Positions 1 to 9,247 are shown, counted from the first letter of the stretch. The stretch is DNA of 64,000 nt from Lachnospiraceae bacterium oral taxon 500 (GCA_002999035.1 CP027241.1:3052195-3116194); one strand, 5' to 3'. Numbers and translations are program-made. The notes: a model not told the origin generated them from the sequence alone.

Positions 1-581
1 AACTTTTCCGCCGTTTTGGCACCAACCGTATAGAGAACACGCACATCCCGATCCATCACCAGGTTCACAAAATCTTCCGCGCTGGGAATTTCAAAGTAAC
101 CGTTCGGTTTCTTCTCCTCACTGGCCGTTTTAGCCGCCGCCTTGGAATATGCCACTCCGATGGAACAGGTCAGTCCCAACTCAGTAAGAATACGGCTTTT
201 TATTGTTTTGGCAAATGCACAGGCCTGTTCCCAATTTCCTGCGGTTTTGGTAACATCCAAATATGCTTCATCCAAGGCAATGTACTCCGCCGCCTCGGCA
301 TATTCATTCCAAATCGAATGCAGCCGCGCCGAAACCGCTCTGTATTTTTCAAAGTTTGGATGCAGATAAATGCCCTCGGGACAAAGCCGGTGCGCTTCTT
401 TAATGTTCATGGCCGAACGGACTCCATATTTGCGCGCTTCATAGCTGCATGTCGCCACTACGCCGCGTTCATGGGGCAGCGCTCCTATGATCAGCGCTTT
501 TCCCCGGAGTGCGGGATTGTCGCGGATTTCAACAGCGGCATAAAAAGCATCCATATCGACATGTATGATAATCTGATTCGT
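1..581 (-). CDS. dinB: DNA polymerase IV (Y-family), 5' part only, apparent ACG start
   Basis: Error-prone Y-family polymerase for translesion synthesis. The reading frame gives the family's N-terminus: IIIHVDMDAFYAAVE, then RGVVATCSYEARKYGVRSAM and the second catalytic block YIALDEAYLDVT. The rest lies beyond the window edge. The first in-frame ATG (552-554) falls inside the HVDMD motif and would remove the first catalytic aspartate. An in-frame stop lies at 624-626, and no ATG, GTG or TTG lies between it and that ATG. A strong GGGGAGG ribosome binding site (about 590-596) sits eight bases before an ACG codon (579-581) at exactly the place where the family start is expected. I therefore start the gene there. 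A real non-AUG start or a T-to-C sequencing error are both possible. Family identity is very sure; the start is the open question. Confidence 0.9.
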
Positions 582-687
582 GTTCTCCGCCTCCCCCGTA
601 ATTCCATTCTTATGTTCCGGTACTTAAATCCATTATAGTTAAAATCGCAAAGGCTGTCAATTAACAGAAACAGCGCGCTGCGTGAAA

Positions 688-723
688 AAGGCTATGAAAA
701 ACCCGTCGATTTCTCATAGCCTT
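688..723 (-). terminator. Rho-independent terminator after flotillin gene
   Basis: Perfect 10-bp inverted repeat (AAGGCTATGA / TCATAGCCTT) followed, in the minus direction, by five T. It lies 135 bases past the flotillin stop. A second hairpin (AGAGC-AGCC ... GGCT-GCTCT, 793-821) lies between it and the stop codon and could also slow transcription. Confidence 0.7.
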
Positions 724-858
724 AAAACATGTCCTTTATATGTTTTTTACTCAACTTTCCCCTAATCGAAACACTTTACGTTTCTGCCCGGGAGAGCAAG
801 CCGCTTTAAAAAGGCTGCTCTTTCAAACATGGGAAAGTTTAGTATTATTTTTTAGCGC

Positions 859-2355
859 TTACTGCGCCTGATTTTCTCCCGCTTCCGGCTTTCCGCCTGC
901 GGCTGATGCTTTGCCGCCCAAAAATCCGGAAATCAGGGCTTTGATGTCAATGCCCATACCCGAGGCAATGCCATCGGTAACCTGGGTTGTTCCCTCGACG
1001 ATGTCTTTCAGCAGCTTGGTATTATTACCGTCGCCGTACATCGTAATCTTATCGACCTTGCTCAGCGGCGCTGCCACATTCTGGGCAATTTCCGGCAGAG
1101 CCTTAACAATCATCTCAATAATTGCCGCTTCGCCGTACTGTTTCATCGCCTCCGCCTTTTCGGCAATACCCTTGGCCTCGGCCAGCAGCTTGGCTTCAAT
1201 CGCTTCGGCTTCGGCTAAACCAACCGCTCTGACACCGGCTGCTTCCTGCTCTCTCTGGAAACGGAAAGCATCCGCCTTGGCCTTTTCCGCTTCGGCATGT
1301 CTCTGCTCATCATACAGTCTGGCTTCCGCGTCTTTCTTCCGCTTAAACAGAAGCGCCTCGGCCTGCTGCTCTTCACGGTAACGCTCGGCGTCAGCCTGTG
1401 CCCGAATCTCAGCGTCCAGCTTTTGCTTTTTAACCTCAACCTCCTGCCGGCGCAGCTCCGATTCCCGCTCGGTTCTGGCAATCTGGGCATCAACGGTAAC
1501 GGTTTCAATAATCTTTTGCTGTTCCTGTTCCTGCACTTTATAGGCGGCGTCTGCTTCCGCCTTCTTGATATCAGCTAAAATCTTCAGCTCCGATTTTTTA
1601 ATATCCAACTCATTATTGCGCTTGGCAATCTCGGCTTCAGCCGATACCTTAGCTTCGTTTGACTTGCTGTTGGCCTCGGCCTGCGCAATCTGAACGTCTC
1701 TTTCCGCCTGCGCCTTGGCAATCGCGGCGTTTCTCTTAATCAAAGCCGTATTGTCCGCACCCAAATCCTTAATCAAACCGTTTTCATCGGTGACATTTTG
1801 AATATTACAGGACAAAATCTCAATGCCCAGCTTTTCCATATCCCTGGAAGCCTTGAGCATAACCTGATCAGAAAAGCTGTCCCGATCGGTGTTAATGCCC
1901 TTAAGCGACAAAGTACCGATAATTTCTCTCATATTACCCTGCAAGCTGTCCTGCAAATCGCTGGCAATATCCTTGGGGTTTTTATTTAAGAAGTTTTTGG
2001 CCGCCAGCTGCAATCCTTCCGGATTATTATAAATCCTGACCTTGGCCACCGCATCCACATTGACATTAATAAAATCATTGGTCGGCACACTCTGCTCAGT
2101 CTTGATATCGACCGTAATCTGCCCCAGATACAGGCGATCCAGCCTTTCAAAAAACGGCACCTTAATTCCGGCTCGGCCAATTAAAATCCGCCCCTTTTTT
2201 CCCAGACCGGAAATAATAAACGCTCTGTCCGGCGGCGCTTTGACATATCCCAGCACCAAAACAAGGATCCCCAGCACCAGCAAAACAATAATCGGCATAC
2301 CTTTTAAAACCATGTCCTGAAACAATACTGGTACACTTTTTAAAACTGCATTCAT
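859..2355 (-). CDS. Flotillin-like membrane scaffold protein (SPFH family)
   Basis: 498-residue flotillin, a membrane-microdomain scaffold of the YuaG/FloT type. The N-terminus has one hydrophobic segment (PIIVLLVLGILVLVLGYV, about residues 20-38). An SPFH domain follows, then a long Ala/Glu-rich coiled coil full of AEAEA and KAEAD repeats (about 210-420), then a Gly/Ala-rich tail. Length is close to the family norm. I use the start at MNAVLKSV because it has AAGGAGCGG at proper spacing; a longer frame begins 25 codons upstream without a good site. No NfeD partner gene is adjacent. A likely promoter lies 250 bases upstream and the leader carries a dispersed repeat. In Bacillus such proteins organise signalling complexes and membrane fluidity; here its job is inferred only from family. 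Confidence 0.93.
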   Translation of the reverse strand: MNAVLKSVPVLFQDMVLKGMPIIVLLVLGILVLVLGYVKAPPDRAFIISGLGKKGRILIGRAGIKVPFFERLDRLYLGQITVDIKTEQSVPTNDFINVNVDAVAKVRIYNNPEGLQLAAKNFLNKNPKDIASDLQDSLQGNMREIIGTLSLKGINTDRDSFSDQVMLKASRDMEKLGIEILSCNIQNVTDENGLIKDLGADNTALIKRNAAIAKAQAERDVQIAQAEANSKSNEAKVSAEAEIAKRNNELDIKKSELKILADIKKAEADAAYKVQEQEQQKIIETVTVDAQIARTERESELRRQEVEVKKQKLDAEIRAQADAERYREEQQAEALLFKRKKDAEARLYDEQRHAEAEKAKADAFRFQREQEAAGVRAVGLAEAEAIEAKLLAEAKGIAEKAEAMKQYGEAAIIEMIVKALPEIAQNVAAPLSKVDKITMYGDGNNTKLLKDIVEGTTQVTDGIASGMGIDIKALISGFLGGKASAAGGKPEAGENQAQ

Positions 2356-2389
2356 TTTTCCGCTCCTTTCCTTAAACCGCTTAGTTGCA

Positions 2390-2534
2390 GTTCCGGCAAA
2401 CAGATATTTATACTTTGTATGACGGAGCACTTGCTCTCCACGGACATATAAAGTATAAGTATTTATTTGCTTAATACCTACACTCGCAATTCGGCGAAAA
2501 TTATTTCAGCGAATTGCAAATGGCTTGCCTGAAC
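2390..2534 (-). repeat. Dispersed two-hairpin repeat, copy R1 (flotillin leader)
   Basis: Bounded by GTTCCGGCAA and TTGCCTGAAC on the plus strand. First stem: 18-bp arms at 2404-2421 and 2445-2462 with two mismatches, both G-U compatible, around a loop holding the nested GAGCA/TGCTC repeat. Second stem: GCAATTCG (2486-2493) with CGAATTGC (2510-2517). The copy occupies most of the 318-base gap between the GNAT gene and flotillin, inside the predicted flotillin 5' leader. Confidence 0.8.
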
Positions 2535-2606
2535 TGTAAGTTTTTTGCCAACCTTCCTGCATAAAACATTTGGCGAAATAGCTCGTCAAGTTTTTAACTC
2601 TCTTAG

Positions 2607-2636
2607 ATTATACACCTAAATACTGACCTATGTCCA
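2607..2636 (-). promoter_or_regulatory. Predicted sigma-A promoter for flotillin
   Basis: TGGACA (-35, 2631-2636) and TATAAT (-10, 2607-2612) separated by 18 bases, reading towards the flotillin gene. This would give a leader of about 245 bases that contains repeat R1. Confidence 0.5.
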
Positions 2637-2673
2637 GAATTATCGGATTTTCTCATGCTTTTGTAATTCATTT

Positions 2674-3213
2674 TTAATCTCCGCTGCTTTCATAAGCCAG
2701 CCTTGGCGTGCCGTCCGCTACATAAATAATGCCGCAGTACGTAAAGCCATGCTTTTCCAGTAAATGCTGCATGAGCAGATTGTCCCGGTGCGTATCCGCC
2801 CGCAAATGCCTGCACTTTTCCCGGCAAAACGCCAGGCAGTCGGCAAAAACACCGGAACTGCCTGTCTTGCCCGCCAGCCGGTGAATCGTCCCGTAAGCCG
2901 AAGAATCCCGCCAGCTTCCGTCAATTCGGCGATAGGTCGGATCTTCCCCTAAAATAAAAGCAAACACGCCATAAAGCCCGTTTTCGTTTACCAGCACATA
3001 CAGCTGCTTTCGCCCGATATCTTCCTTTAAGAGCGTTTCCGGCGGATAAAACCCGCCCCACTGCGTAGGATTGCCGGCTGCGGCCATAGAGGCTCTGGCC
3101 TGCGCATAAATATTCATGATCGCCGGCAAATCACCCGGCTCCGCTAACCGGATTTTCCCCTTCCTCTGCTCCTCCGGCCAAGATGCTGCCGGGGTTAAAC
3201 AATACTCGGACAT
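2674..3213 (-). CDS. GNAT-family N-acetyltransferase
   Basis: 179-residue GNAT-type acyltransferase that would move an acyl group from acyl-CoA to an unknown substrate. Features: IRLAEPGDLPAIMNIYAQAR at the N-terminus, a central beta strand LYGVFAFILG, and a C-terminal block with RADTHRDNLLMQHLLEKHGF followed by GIIYV, the usual acetyl-CoA binding and C-terminal fold of the family. I use the start at MSEYCL, preceded by AGAGGAG at good spacing; the frame is open 34 codons further. It stands alone between the kinase and flotillin genes. The substrate cannot be told from sequence. Confidence 0.85.
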   Translation of the reverse strand: MSEYCLTPAASWPEEQRKGKIRLAEPGDLPAIMNIYAQARASMAAAGNPTQWGGFYPPETLLKEDIGRKQLYVLVNENGLYGVFAFILGEDPTYRRIDGSWRDSSAYGTIHRLAGKTGSSGVFADCLAFCREKCRHLRADTHRDNLLMQHLLEKHGFTYCGIIYVADGTPRLAYESSGD

Positions 3214-3404
3214 ATTCTCCTCTTTTCTGTTTTCCTTGTAAGACCGGCGCAGGAATTCCATGATTCCTTTCGCCGGCACCAAATCATCCCGCTTCTCCGG
3301 CAGATAAACGGTCAAACTTCCTGTAAATATCTGGCTAAGTTGCCCTTGGACATTATATAATTTCGAGCCGACATATTTTCAAAAAAAGAAAAGGCTAAGC
3401 AAAA

Positions 3405-3440
3405 GCAAATCCGGACGAGGAATCCTCTTTCCTGATTTGC
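3405..3440 (-). terminator. Probable terminator after Ser/Thr kinase gene
   Basis: GCAAATC / GATTTGC outer arms with a nested GAGG-AAT-CCTC hairpin, followed in the minus direction by TTTT and further T-rich sequence. It lies about 70 bases after the kinase stop codon. Confidence 0.55.
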
Positions 3441-3510
3441 CCTGCCGCCCCTTTTTTTCAGTACCGCCAAAGCCAAGTCTTCCGGCTCAGCGCCGCCTGC
3501 CGAACTTCCC

Positions 3511-5826
3511 TTATTCTTCCACTACTCGGATATAGGAAGAATCCGGCTGGCAAATATAAACCTGGCCGTCAACATAGTTAATTCCGGTTTTCTCCGAATA
3601 CGAATAACTGACTTCGTAAGCCGCGCCAGTGAGTTTCTCCTCATCCTCCTGGTCGGCTTGTCCCGACAGACTGACGGTATCGGTAATCGTTCCGTCCGCT
3701 ATCGTGATTTTGCGCAGCATATGATAGTCCCAGACATACAGGTTTTTGCCATCGGTAGCCAATGCCAGCGGCTGGTAAAACTTCGGCATCGGCCCATCCA
3801 CAAAGTCCTTTTCAAACTTAGCCCCGGCAAAATATTCCAGCTTCTCGGCTACCTGTTCATTGTACCGGTAAATCATATTGTTCTTGGGCTGTGCCAAATA
3901 AATGGTTCCATCCTCGGTTTGGGCAATGGCTGTCATTTCATCCTGACCGGCCAGCAAAACGCTGACTTCTTCGGTTTGATAATCATAGAAACCAAGATCC
4001 GTTTTGCCTTCAATATAATCGGTCAGCAGGAAATAAATCCCCTTATCTGCCGGCAGAAAATCACTAATCTCCTGAAAAGCTGTCGATACGGTAAAGACTT
4101 CCGCCAACTCCTGTGCTTTCGGATCTAACCGAAAGATACCCAGACAAATCTCATCGCCGTCCTGCCACGGTTTAACCGACAGATATAAGCCGTCCTGCCC
4201 GGCTTTGAGCACATCCGGCGTCAGCACACCCAAATCATAGGTCGTAACCTGACCTTTTTTAATCTCCCGCAAATCACCGTCGGCAACATAGCGGACACTC
4301 TGCCAATCAGCCAGACTGCGCGGTTCAAAAAAGGCTGCCTCTGCTAATTTCCCGTCAACACTGTCTCTCTCACCGGTTCCGGCGTAGACATCCGTTTTGG
4401 CCGTCTTACTGTATTTCAGCGAGATATCAACGCCCAAAACTCCGGCTTCGACCGTAATCGGAATCGTAAGCTTTTTATTATAATAACTTCCTTCCAAAAT
4501 GGTTTGGCCGGCATTTTTCGCTAAAATCACACCATTTTCCAAAACCGCTATATTCGGATCCTGTGACTGCCAGTGCAGCCATTTATCCGGCAGAATTCTT
4601 TCCTGCCCATCGGCATAGCGCTGCAAAACCGAAATTGGCATTTCCTTTTGCTCGGATAAAATATAATCCATTTGCGGTAAAATCAATTCCGAATTGCTTT
4701 CCCGATACTGCATATAGCCGTACCAGCCAAGGCTGGCAATGCCGACCAGCACCAGCGGAATAGACAGCCGCCGCATCAGACGGTTACGCGCCCGGCGCTG
4801 CAAGGCTTCAATCTTTTGCTTTTGCAGCTGGATCAAACGCTGATTCAGCACCTTGACATCGCTGAAACGCATTTCTTTGTTTTCCGCCATACATTGATTC
4901 AAAATGGCAGCAAAATCCTTACTGATTGTACTTTCTTTAAAAATATAAGCAATCGTTGCGCCTAAGCTGAAAATATCGGTTCGTTCGTCAATATCGTTGC
5001 GAAAAGCCTTTTGCTCGGGTGAAGCAAAGCTGGGCGTATACCCTCTGATTTCATAGGTCTTGGCTTTTTCGCCGTCTTTTAAAGAAGCAATTCCGAAGTC
5101 AATTAAAATCGCTTTGAAGTCTTCGGTAATAATGATATTCTGCGGCTTAATATCCATGTGAATAATTGATTGCCGGTGAATATAATTCAAAGCCTCCGTC
5201 AGCTGAATCATAAAGCTGATGGCCAAATCTTCGTTTAAGTCCTGCTTATGTGCCTCGGCAAACTTATGGAGCGGTGAGCCCTCGACAAAGCTTTCAACAA
5301 TATAACGGTCGTCGCCGTCGGTAAAAACATCGGCAATTTTGGGCAGGGAAATATGATTCAGCTTGACCAAAATGTCTTTTTCATTCAGGCCTCCCTGAAA
5401 GTGCTTCATTGCCCACATATTGCCAAGCTCAAGATTGGTACAGACATAAACGCTGCCCTGTGCTCCTTCGCCCAACACCTTTTCCACCCGGTAGCGCTGG
5501 TTGACCACCGCGCCGGCCTGCAGCGCCTGATAAGTTTTCCTTCCGGAAGCGGTCTTGCTGCCGCCCAACGCAGACGGCTCTCCGCTCTGAACGACTGTCT
5601 GCGTCCGCTCCGGATCCATCGCTACCGTTTCGGCCAGCGGCTCCGCCGGCTGCTCCGGCCCTGTGTAAACCGTTTGTGTCTCATCCAGACTTGGTTTCGG
5701 CCTGTCCGGCAGCTTGGCAGTTTCGGCCGGCTTATCCTTTTTTCGGCCGGAAAACAGCCCGATCAGCGCTAAAATAAGCGCCACGCCCACAAAGCTGATA
5801 CCGATAATTAAATATTCCCTATACAT
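3511..5826 (-). CDS. Receptor-type Ser/Thr protein kinase with extracytoplasmic propeller-like sensor
   Basis: 771-residue Hanks-type kinase. A first membrane segment covers about 5-25, then a Pro/Glu/Thr-rich linker. The kinase domain spans about 112-335, with glycine loop GEGAQGSVYV, lysine 141 in AMKHF, catalytic HMDIKPQN (D225; HMD replaces HRD), DFG at 243-245 and GYTPSFASPEQ. A basic stretch and a second membrane segment follow (about 354-372). The remaining 400 residues would be outside: an Ig-like (BIG2-type) module (about 400-460) and repeated strand motifs such as IYFLLTDY, TIYLAQPKNNMIYRYN and NLYVWDYHMLRKIT that look like an NHL/beta-propeller. Start chosen at ATG with AGGGAGAG. 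It lies downstream of the PP2C and FHA genes of the pilus cluster. Ligand and substrates are unknown. Confidence 0.9.
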   Translation of the reverse strand: MYREYLIIGISFVGVALILALIGLFSGRKKDKPAETAKLPDRPKPSLDETQTVYTGPEQPAEPLAETVAMDPERTQTVVQSGEPSALGGSKTASGRKTYQALQAGAVVNQRYRVEKVLGEGAQGSVYVCTNLELGNMWAMKHFQGGLNEKDILVKLNHISLPKIADVFTDGDDRYIVESFVEGSPLHKFAEAHKQDLNEDLAISFMIQLTEALNYIHRQSIIHMDIKPQNIIITEDFKAILIDFGIASLKDGEKAKTYEIRGYTPSFASPEQKAFRNDIDERTDIFSLGATIAYIFKESTISKDFAAILNQCMAENKEMRFSDVKVLNQRLIQLQKQKIEALQRRARNRLMRRLSIPLVLVGIASLGWYGYMQYRESNSELILPQMDYILSEQKEMPISVLQRYADGQERILPDKWLHWQSQDPNIAVLENGVILAKNAGQTILEGSYYNKKLTIPITVEAGVLGVDISLKYSKTAKTDVYAGTGERDSVDGKLAEAAFFEPRSLADWQSVRYVADGDLREIKKGQVTTYDLGVLTPDVLKAGQDGLYLSVKPWQDGDEICLGIFRLDPKAQELAEVFTVSTAFQEISDFLPADKGIYFLLTDYIEGKTDLGFYDYQTEEVSVLLAGQDEMTAIAQTEDGTIYLAQPKNNMIYRYNEQVAEKLEYFAGAKFEKDFVDGPMPKFYQPLALATDGKNLYVWDYHMLRKITIADGTITDTVSLSGQADQEDEEKLTGAAYEVSYSYSEKTGINYVDGQVYICQPDSSYIRVVEE

Positions 5827-5912
5827 TTTTCTCTCCCTTCCCCTGAGGCGATGCCTCGTTTTTCTGTTTTGTGTGTAATAACTCTCCTATTTCTATATAT
5901 CCTTACACCCCG

Positions 5913-5921
5913 ATTATACCA
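5913..5921 (-). promoter_or_regulatory. Extended -10 promoter for the Ser/Thr kinase
   Basis: TGGTATAAT on the minus strand is an extended -10 element. The hexamer 17 bases upstream (TTTTAC) is a poor -35, as is common with extended -10 promoters. The kinase start codon is about 85 bases downstream, so the kinase can be expressed apart from the pilus operon. Confidence 0.5.
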
Positions 5922-6036
5922 TAAAAGGCACACCTGTAAAAGTCTGTTTTTCTTTTTCGGTTAAATTTTCGTCCGGACTTTCGTCTAATTCTTTCGACAA
6001 TAAACCTTCATTGCCAAATCCGGGAAAGCGGTCTAA

Positions 6037-6087
6037 AAAACGAGCAGCATAGATAACGATTTTACACCATCCTCTGCTGCTCGTTTT
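6037..6087 (-). terminator. Strong bidirectional terminator after RCC1/SLH gene
   Basis: Perfect 13-bp inverted repeat AAAACGAGCAGCA / TGCTGCTCGTTTT with T-rich flanks on both strands, 90 bases after the stop codon of the RCC1/SLH gene. It separates that gene from the kinase gene. Confidence 0.8.
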
Positions 6088-6175
6088 ATTTTTTGTTCGG
6101 TTCCGCCTAAGTTCTTAGCCCGCTTTTTGAGCAGACATATCCGCCCGGAAAGACAAAAGCTTTTGAGCAGATAAT

Positions 6176-9100
6176 TTACAGTTTCTCATACAGCCGGTAC
6201 AGCATTTCTGCGGCTTGCTTACGGGTCATGGCCTGCCCGCCGTCATAAAAGCCATTGGCGGCTTTGAGCAGGAAGCCCTCGCGCTCGGCCATAGCAATAT
6301 AAGTCTTGGCCCATGTCGGTACATTGCTGTTCTGCGCCAGCTTTGCCAGATACTTCTGTAATTCCTTGGGGAAATGATAGCCTTTTTTATAAACCAGCAT
6401 CATACTGTTCATTTTAGCCAGTTCAGCCGCCCCCACCGAATTGCCGGGTTTAAAGGAATTATCCGGATAACCATTGACCACTCCCAGCTTAACCCCGGAA
6501 GAAACATAAGGATAATACCATGCGTTCTTGGCTACATCGAAAAACTTACTGGATGAGCCTCCGTCATAGCTATATGACATTCTGACTAAGATGGTCAGGA
6601 TCTCACTTCTTTTAACGGTTTCATTCGGCATAAACTGACCGTTGCTGCTGCCCTGCAGGATTCCTTTGGAGGCTAGGATCTTAATGATCTCTTTTTCCTT
6701 AGCGGGCAAACCCTCGATATCGGCAAAGTTCTTTTCATTTTTCCGAACATAGTACTCACCGTCATCGCTGATTTTAGCACTTAACTTTTTCGTCCGGCTG
6801 TCATACTTGCCGCCGATCACTTCTTCCTTGCCCTCGGCATCTTTGCGGCAAAGAGCATTGTACGGATCGGCATCGGTTTTTAAGCCTACGCCTACTTTGG
6901 AACTTTTCTTATTCTTCTTCATTTTAATTTGATAGGTCTTGCTCTTCTTCGTATCGCCGCCAAAAGCATACACCTGATCAGCCGGCAAGGAAATCTTCGC
7001 ACCGGCTTTTACTTCCGTGATTTCAATCTCCATATCGCCGGTCATCGCATCCTGCAAATCCTCTGCGCTCAGTTCGATGGAAATATCGGGCTGCACCTCA
7101 ATAATCAGGCGATCCATCTCCGTTACTTCCTTAACGTTCTCCGCCAGCCGAATAACAGCCGAAGTCTGATCCTTGGGCATAGTCAATGTCACTCTCACGA
7201 TTGTTTCCAGATTTCGGGGCAATTCCCTTCTTTCCAGAGCCGCTTTGGCATTTAATTGTTCCTTAATCGCTTCTGCCTTTTGCGCACCACTCTTAGCCAG
7301 CGGCTTATTGATGATAAACGGACCGGTCATCGTACCTAAATGCTGTCTGCCGGCCTCGGCAATTATCTCCTCCGCCGAAGCAACCAGTTCATCTCCGATT
7401 TGATTGGTATTCCACAGTTTTACCTTAGAATCGCTAATCGATACCGTCAAGATACGGAACTTGGTCTGCGGCTGCTTTCTCTGCACCTGCTTAATCTGAT
7501 TTTCAGCTACATTACTATTTTTTAAGGTAACTGTCCGCTGCCCCGACATCAGGCTCAAAACCAAAATATCATCCACCTGTGCAAAGCTGAGATCAAGCTG
7601 CTCTAAGTTTTTGGCCTTTTCCAGGCCGCCCAAGGAAATAAGATGCTGTCCGCTCAAGTCAAGTTTCGTCAGGCTCAGCCAGTCGCTATCCGTCAGCTCA
7701 CCGGAAAACTTCCCCAACTCCCGCCGTACAGCCGCTTCCAAGGCATCCGACAGTTTATCCACATTGACCGGTAAATCCGGCTGGTTGTTCGAGTCATTTC
7801 CCGAAGAATCCGGCGAATACGGTGTCAATGCCTGTGAAACAATGGAATTGCCCGGTTGAGCCATATTATTTGCTATAATCTGAACAGGAGCATAGCTATC
7901 GTTAGTAGAATTATTGCCTAACTGCCCGAATACATTCTGGCCCCAGCCCCATAAACTGCCGTCCGTTCCCAGTGCATATGCATTTGTTCTATCAGCGATG
8001 ATATCCCTGACGCCGTCCAATGCCTTTTGCGGGCTATTCTGCTGACCGGCCGAGCCACTTCCCACCTGACCTTCGTTGTTTCTGCCCCAACTCCAAACGC
8101 TGTTATCCGCTAAAATGGCAAATACATTATTATCGACAGCCATAATCCGCTGAACATTATCAATCCCATTGATCGTCTGCGGTGAGTACTCATTACTCGT
8201 TGAACCAATTCCCAACTGGCCATAAAAGTTTTCTCCCCAAGCTCGAACGCTGCCGTCGTTCTTGATGGCATAGTAACTGCCATTTTGATGAAGCATTTGC
8301 CGAACTCCTGTCAATAATTGAGCCGGAGCTACGCTATTCATATCCCATAAGCTGTCATCGTCTTTAATAATATAAAACCCGCCCTGATCACCGACCATAA
8401 TACTTTTTACATCCGTCATCGGATCAAGCATCGGATTCTGTCCATAACTCCAAGCCCAAAACCGACGGCTTCCTGTCAGGGCATACACCACACTATACCC
8501 AATGGCAATCTCCGTAACATCCGTAACCGTCGGGATCCGTGCCGGTGTCGGGCGAACCGGATCCGTGCTGCCCGGAGCCACCAGACGACGGTCATTATTT
8601 CCCCAGCCCCATACATCACCGTTGCTGTCAATGACAAAAACACTGCCATCTTTAAAAAATAACTGCTCAACATTACTTACATTTAAGACCTGAACCGGAT
8701 CTCCGCTACCACTCGTCGTTCCGTTCCCCAACTGACCAAAAGCGTTCGCTCCCCAAGCCCATAAATCACCGTTTTCCAACAGCGCATAAACGCTTTCACC
8801 ATTGACAACCACACTTTTTACATCTTGTAAATTCGGCACCCGCTCCGGATGCCGCGCAAAATTTTGACCCCAGCGCCACAAACTGCCATCATCCCTGATT
8901 GCATAAGCATTGCTCTCGTCGGCGGCCACGCTGACTACGTCTTCCAGAACTTTCTGCGGCGTCAGTACCCTGGCATCCGTCGAGTCATTCCCTACCTGGC
9001 CTTCGGCATTTCTTCCCCAGCTCCACAAACTGCCGTCCTCCTGAATGGCATATATGGTATTACCGTCATAGTTGCCGGTGGCAGCAATGGTTTGACTGAA

Positions 9101-9211
9101 TATCCTGGTTGCCGCTTTCACCGGCACCGACCACAGGCTTAAAATCATGATCAGGCTTAACACCAGCGCCGTGAGTTTTCCACCGATATCATACTTTCTT
9201 CCTGCTTTCAT
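6176..9211 (-). CDS. Secreted RCC1-repeat protein anchored by SLH domains
   Basis: 1011 residues with a signal peptide (basic start, then LTALVLSLIMILSLWSVPVKA). About ten RCC1-type repeats follow over residues 30-460, each with the core SLWSWGxNxxGQxG, predicting a seven-bladed beta-propeller or tandem propellers. Then a leucine-rich-like short stretch (LTKLDLSGQHLISLGGLEKAKNLEQLDLS), a linker of beta-rich domains, and three C-terminal SLH motifs (about 830-1011), for example FFDVAKNAWYYPYVSSGVKLG, which bind secondary cell-wall polymer. Start at MKAGRK with GGGAGG at 7 bases. It follows the prepilin peptidase gene and ends at a strong terminator, so it may belong to the pilus cluster as a surface partner. 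Its ligand is unknown. Confidence 0.88.
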   Translation of the reverse strand: MKAGRKYDIGGKLTALVLSLIMILSLWSVPVKAATRIFSQTIAATGNYDGNTIYAIQEDGSLWSWGRNAEGQVGNDSTDARVLTPQKVLEDVVSVAADESNAYAIRDDGSLWRWGQNFARHPERVPNLQDVKSVVVNGESVYALLENGDLWAWGANAFGQLGNGTTSGSGDPVQVLNVSNVEQLFFKDGSVFVIDSNGDVWGWGNNDRRLVAPGSTDPVRPTPARIPTVTDVTEIAIGYSVVYALTGSRRFWAWSYGQNPMLDPMTDVKSIMVGDQGGFYIIKDDDSLWDMNSVAPAQLLTGVRQMLHQNGSYYAIKNDGSVRAWGENFYGQLGIGSTSNEYSPQTINGIDNVQRIMAVDNNVFAILADNSVWSWGRNNEGQVGSGSAGQQNSPQKALDGVRDIIADRTNAYALGTDGSLWGWGQNVFGQLGNNSTNDSYAPVQIIANNMAQPGNSIVSQALTPYSPDSSGNDSNNQPDLPVNVDKLSDALEAAVRRELGKFSGELTDSDWLSLTKLDLSGQHLISLGGLEKAKNLEQLDLSFAQVDDILVLSLMSGQRTVTLKNSNVAENQIKQVQRKQPQTKFRILTVSISDSKVKLWNTNQIGDELVASAEEIIAEAGRQHLGTMTGPFIINKPLAKSGAQKAEAIKEQLNAKAALERRELPRNLETIVRVTLTMPKDQTSAVIRLAENVKEVTEMDRLIIEVQPDISIELSAEDLQDAMTGDMEIEITEVKAGAKISLPADQVYAFGGDTKKSKTYQIKMKKNKKSSKVGVGLKTDADPYNALCRKDAEGKEEVIGGKYDSRTKKLSAKISDDGEYYVRKNEKNFADIEGLPAKEKEIIKILASKGILQGSSNGQFMPNETVKRSEILTILVRMSYSYDGGSSSKFFDVAKNAWYYPYVSSGVKLGVVNGYPDNSFKPGNSVGAAELAKMNSMMLVYKKGYHFPKELQKYLAKLAQNSNVPTWAKTYIAMAEREGFLLKAANGFYDGGQAMTRKQAAEMLYRLYEKL

Positions 9212-9247
9212 TGTGTTTCCTCCCTTTGTTTCACCCATGATGTTTAT

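Larger units (their letters stand above)
5827..6175. other. Intergenic region: kinase promoter and upstream terminator
   Basis: 349 bases between the kinase and the RCC1/SLH gene. They hold an extended -10 promoter (about 5913-5921) for the kinase and a strong bidirectional hairpin (6037-6087) for the gene before it. Nothing else is recognised. Confidence 0.6.

Noticed and set aside
142-638. Two plus-strand frames over dinB
   Set aside because: Antisense shadows of the polymerase gene, which has clear motifs on the other strand.
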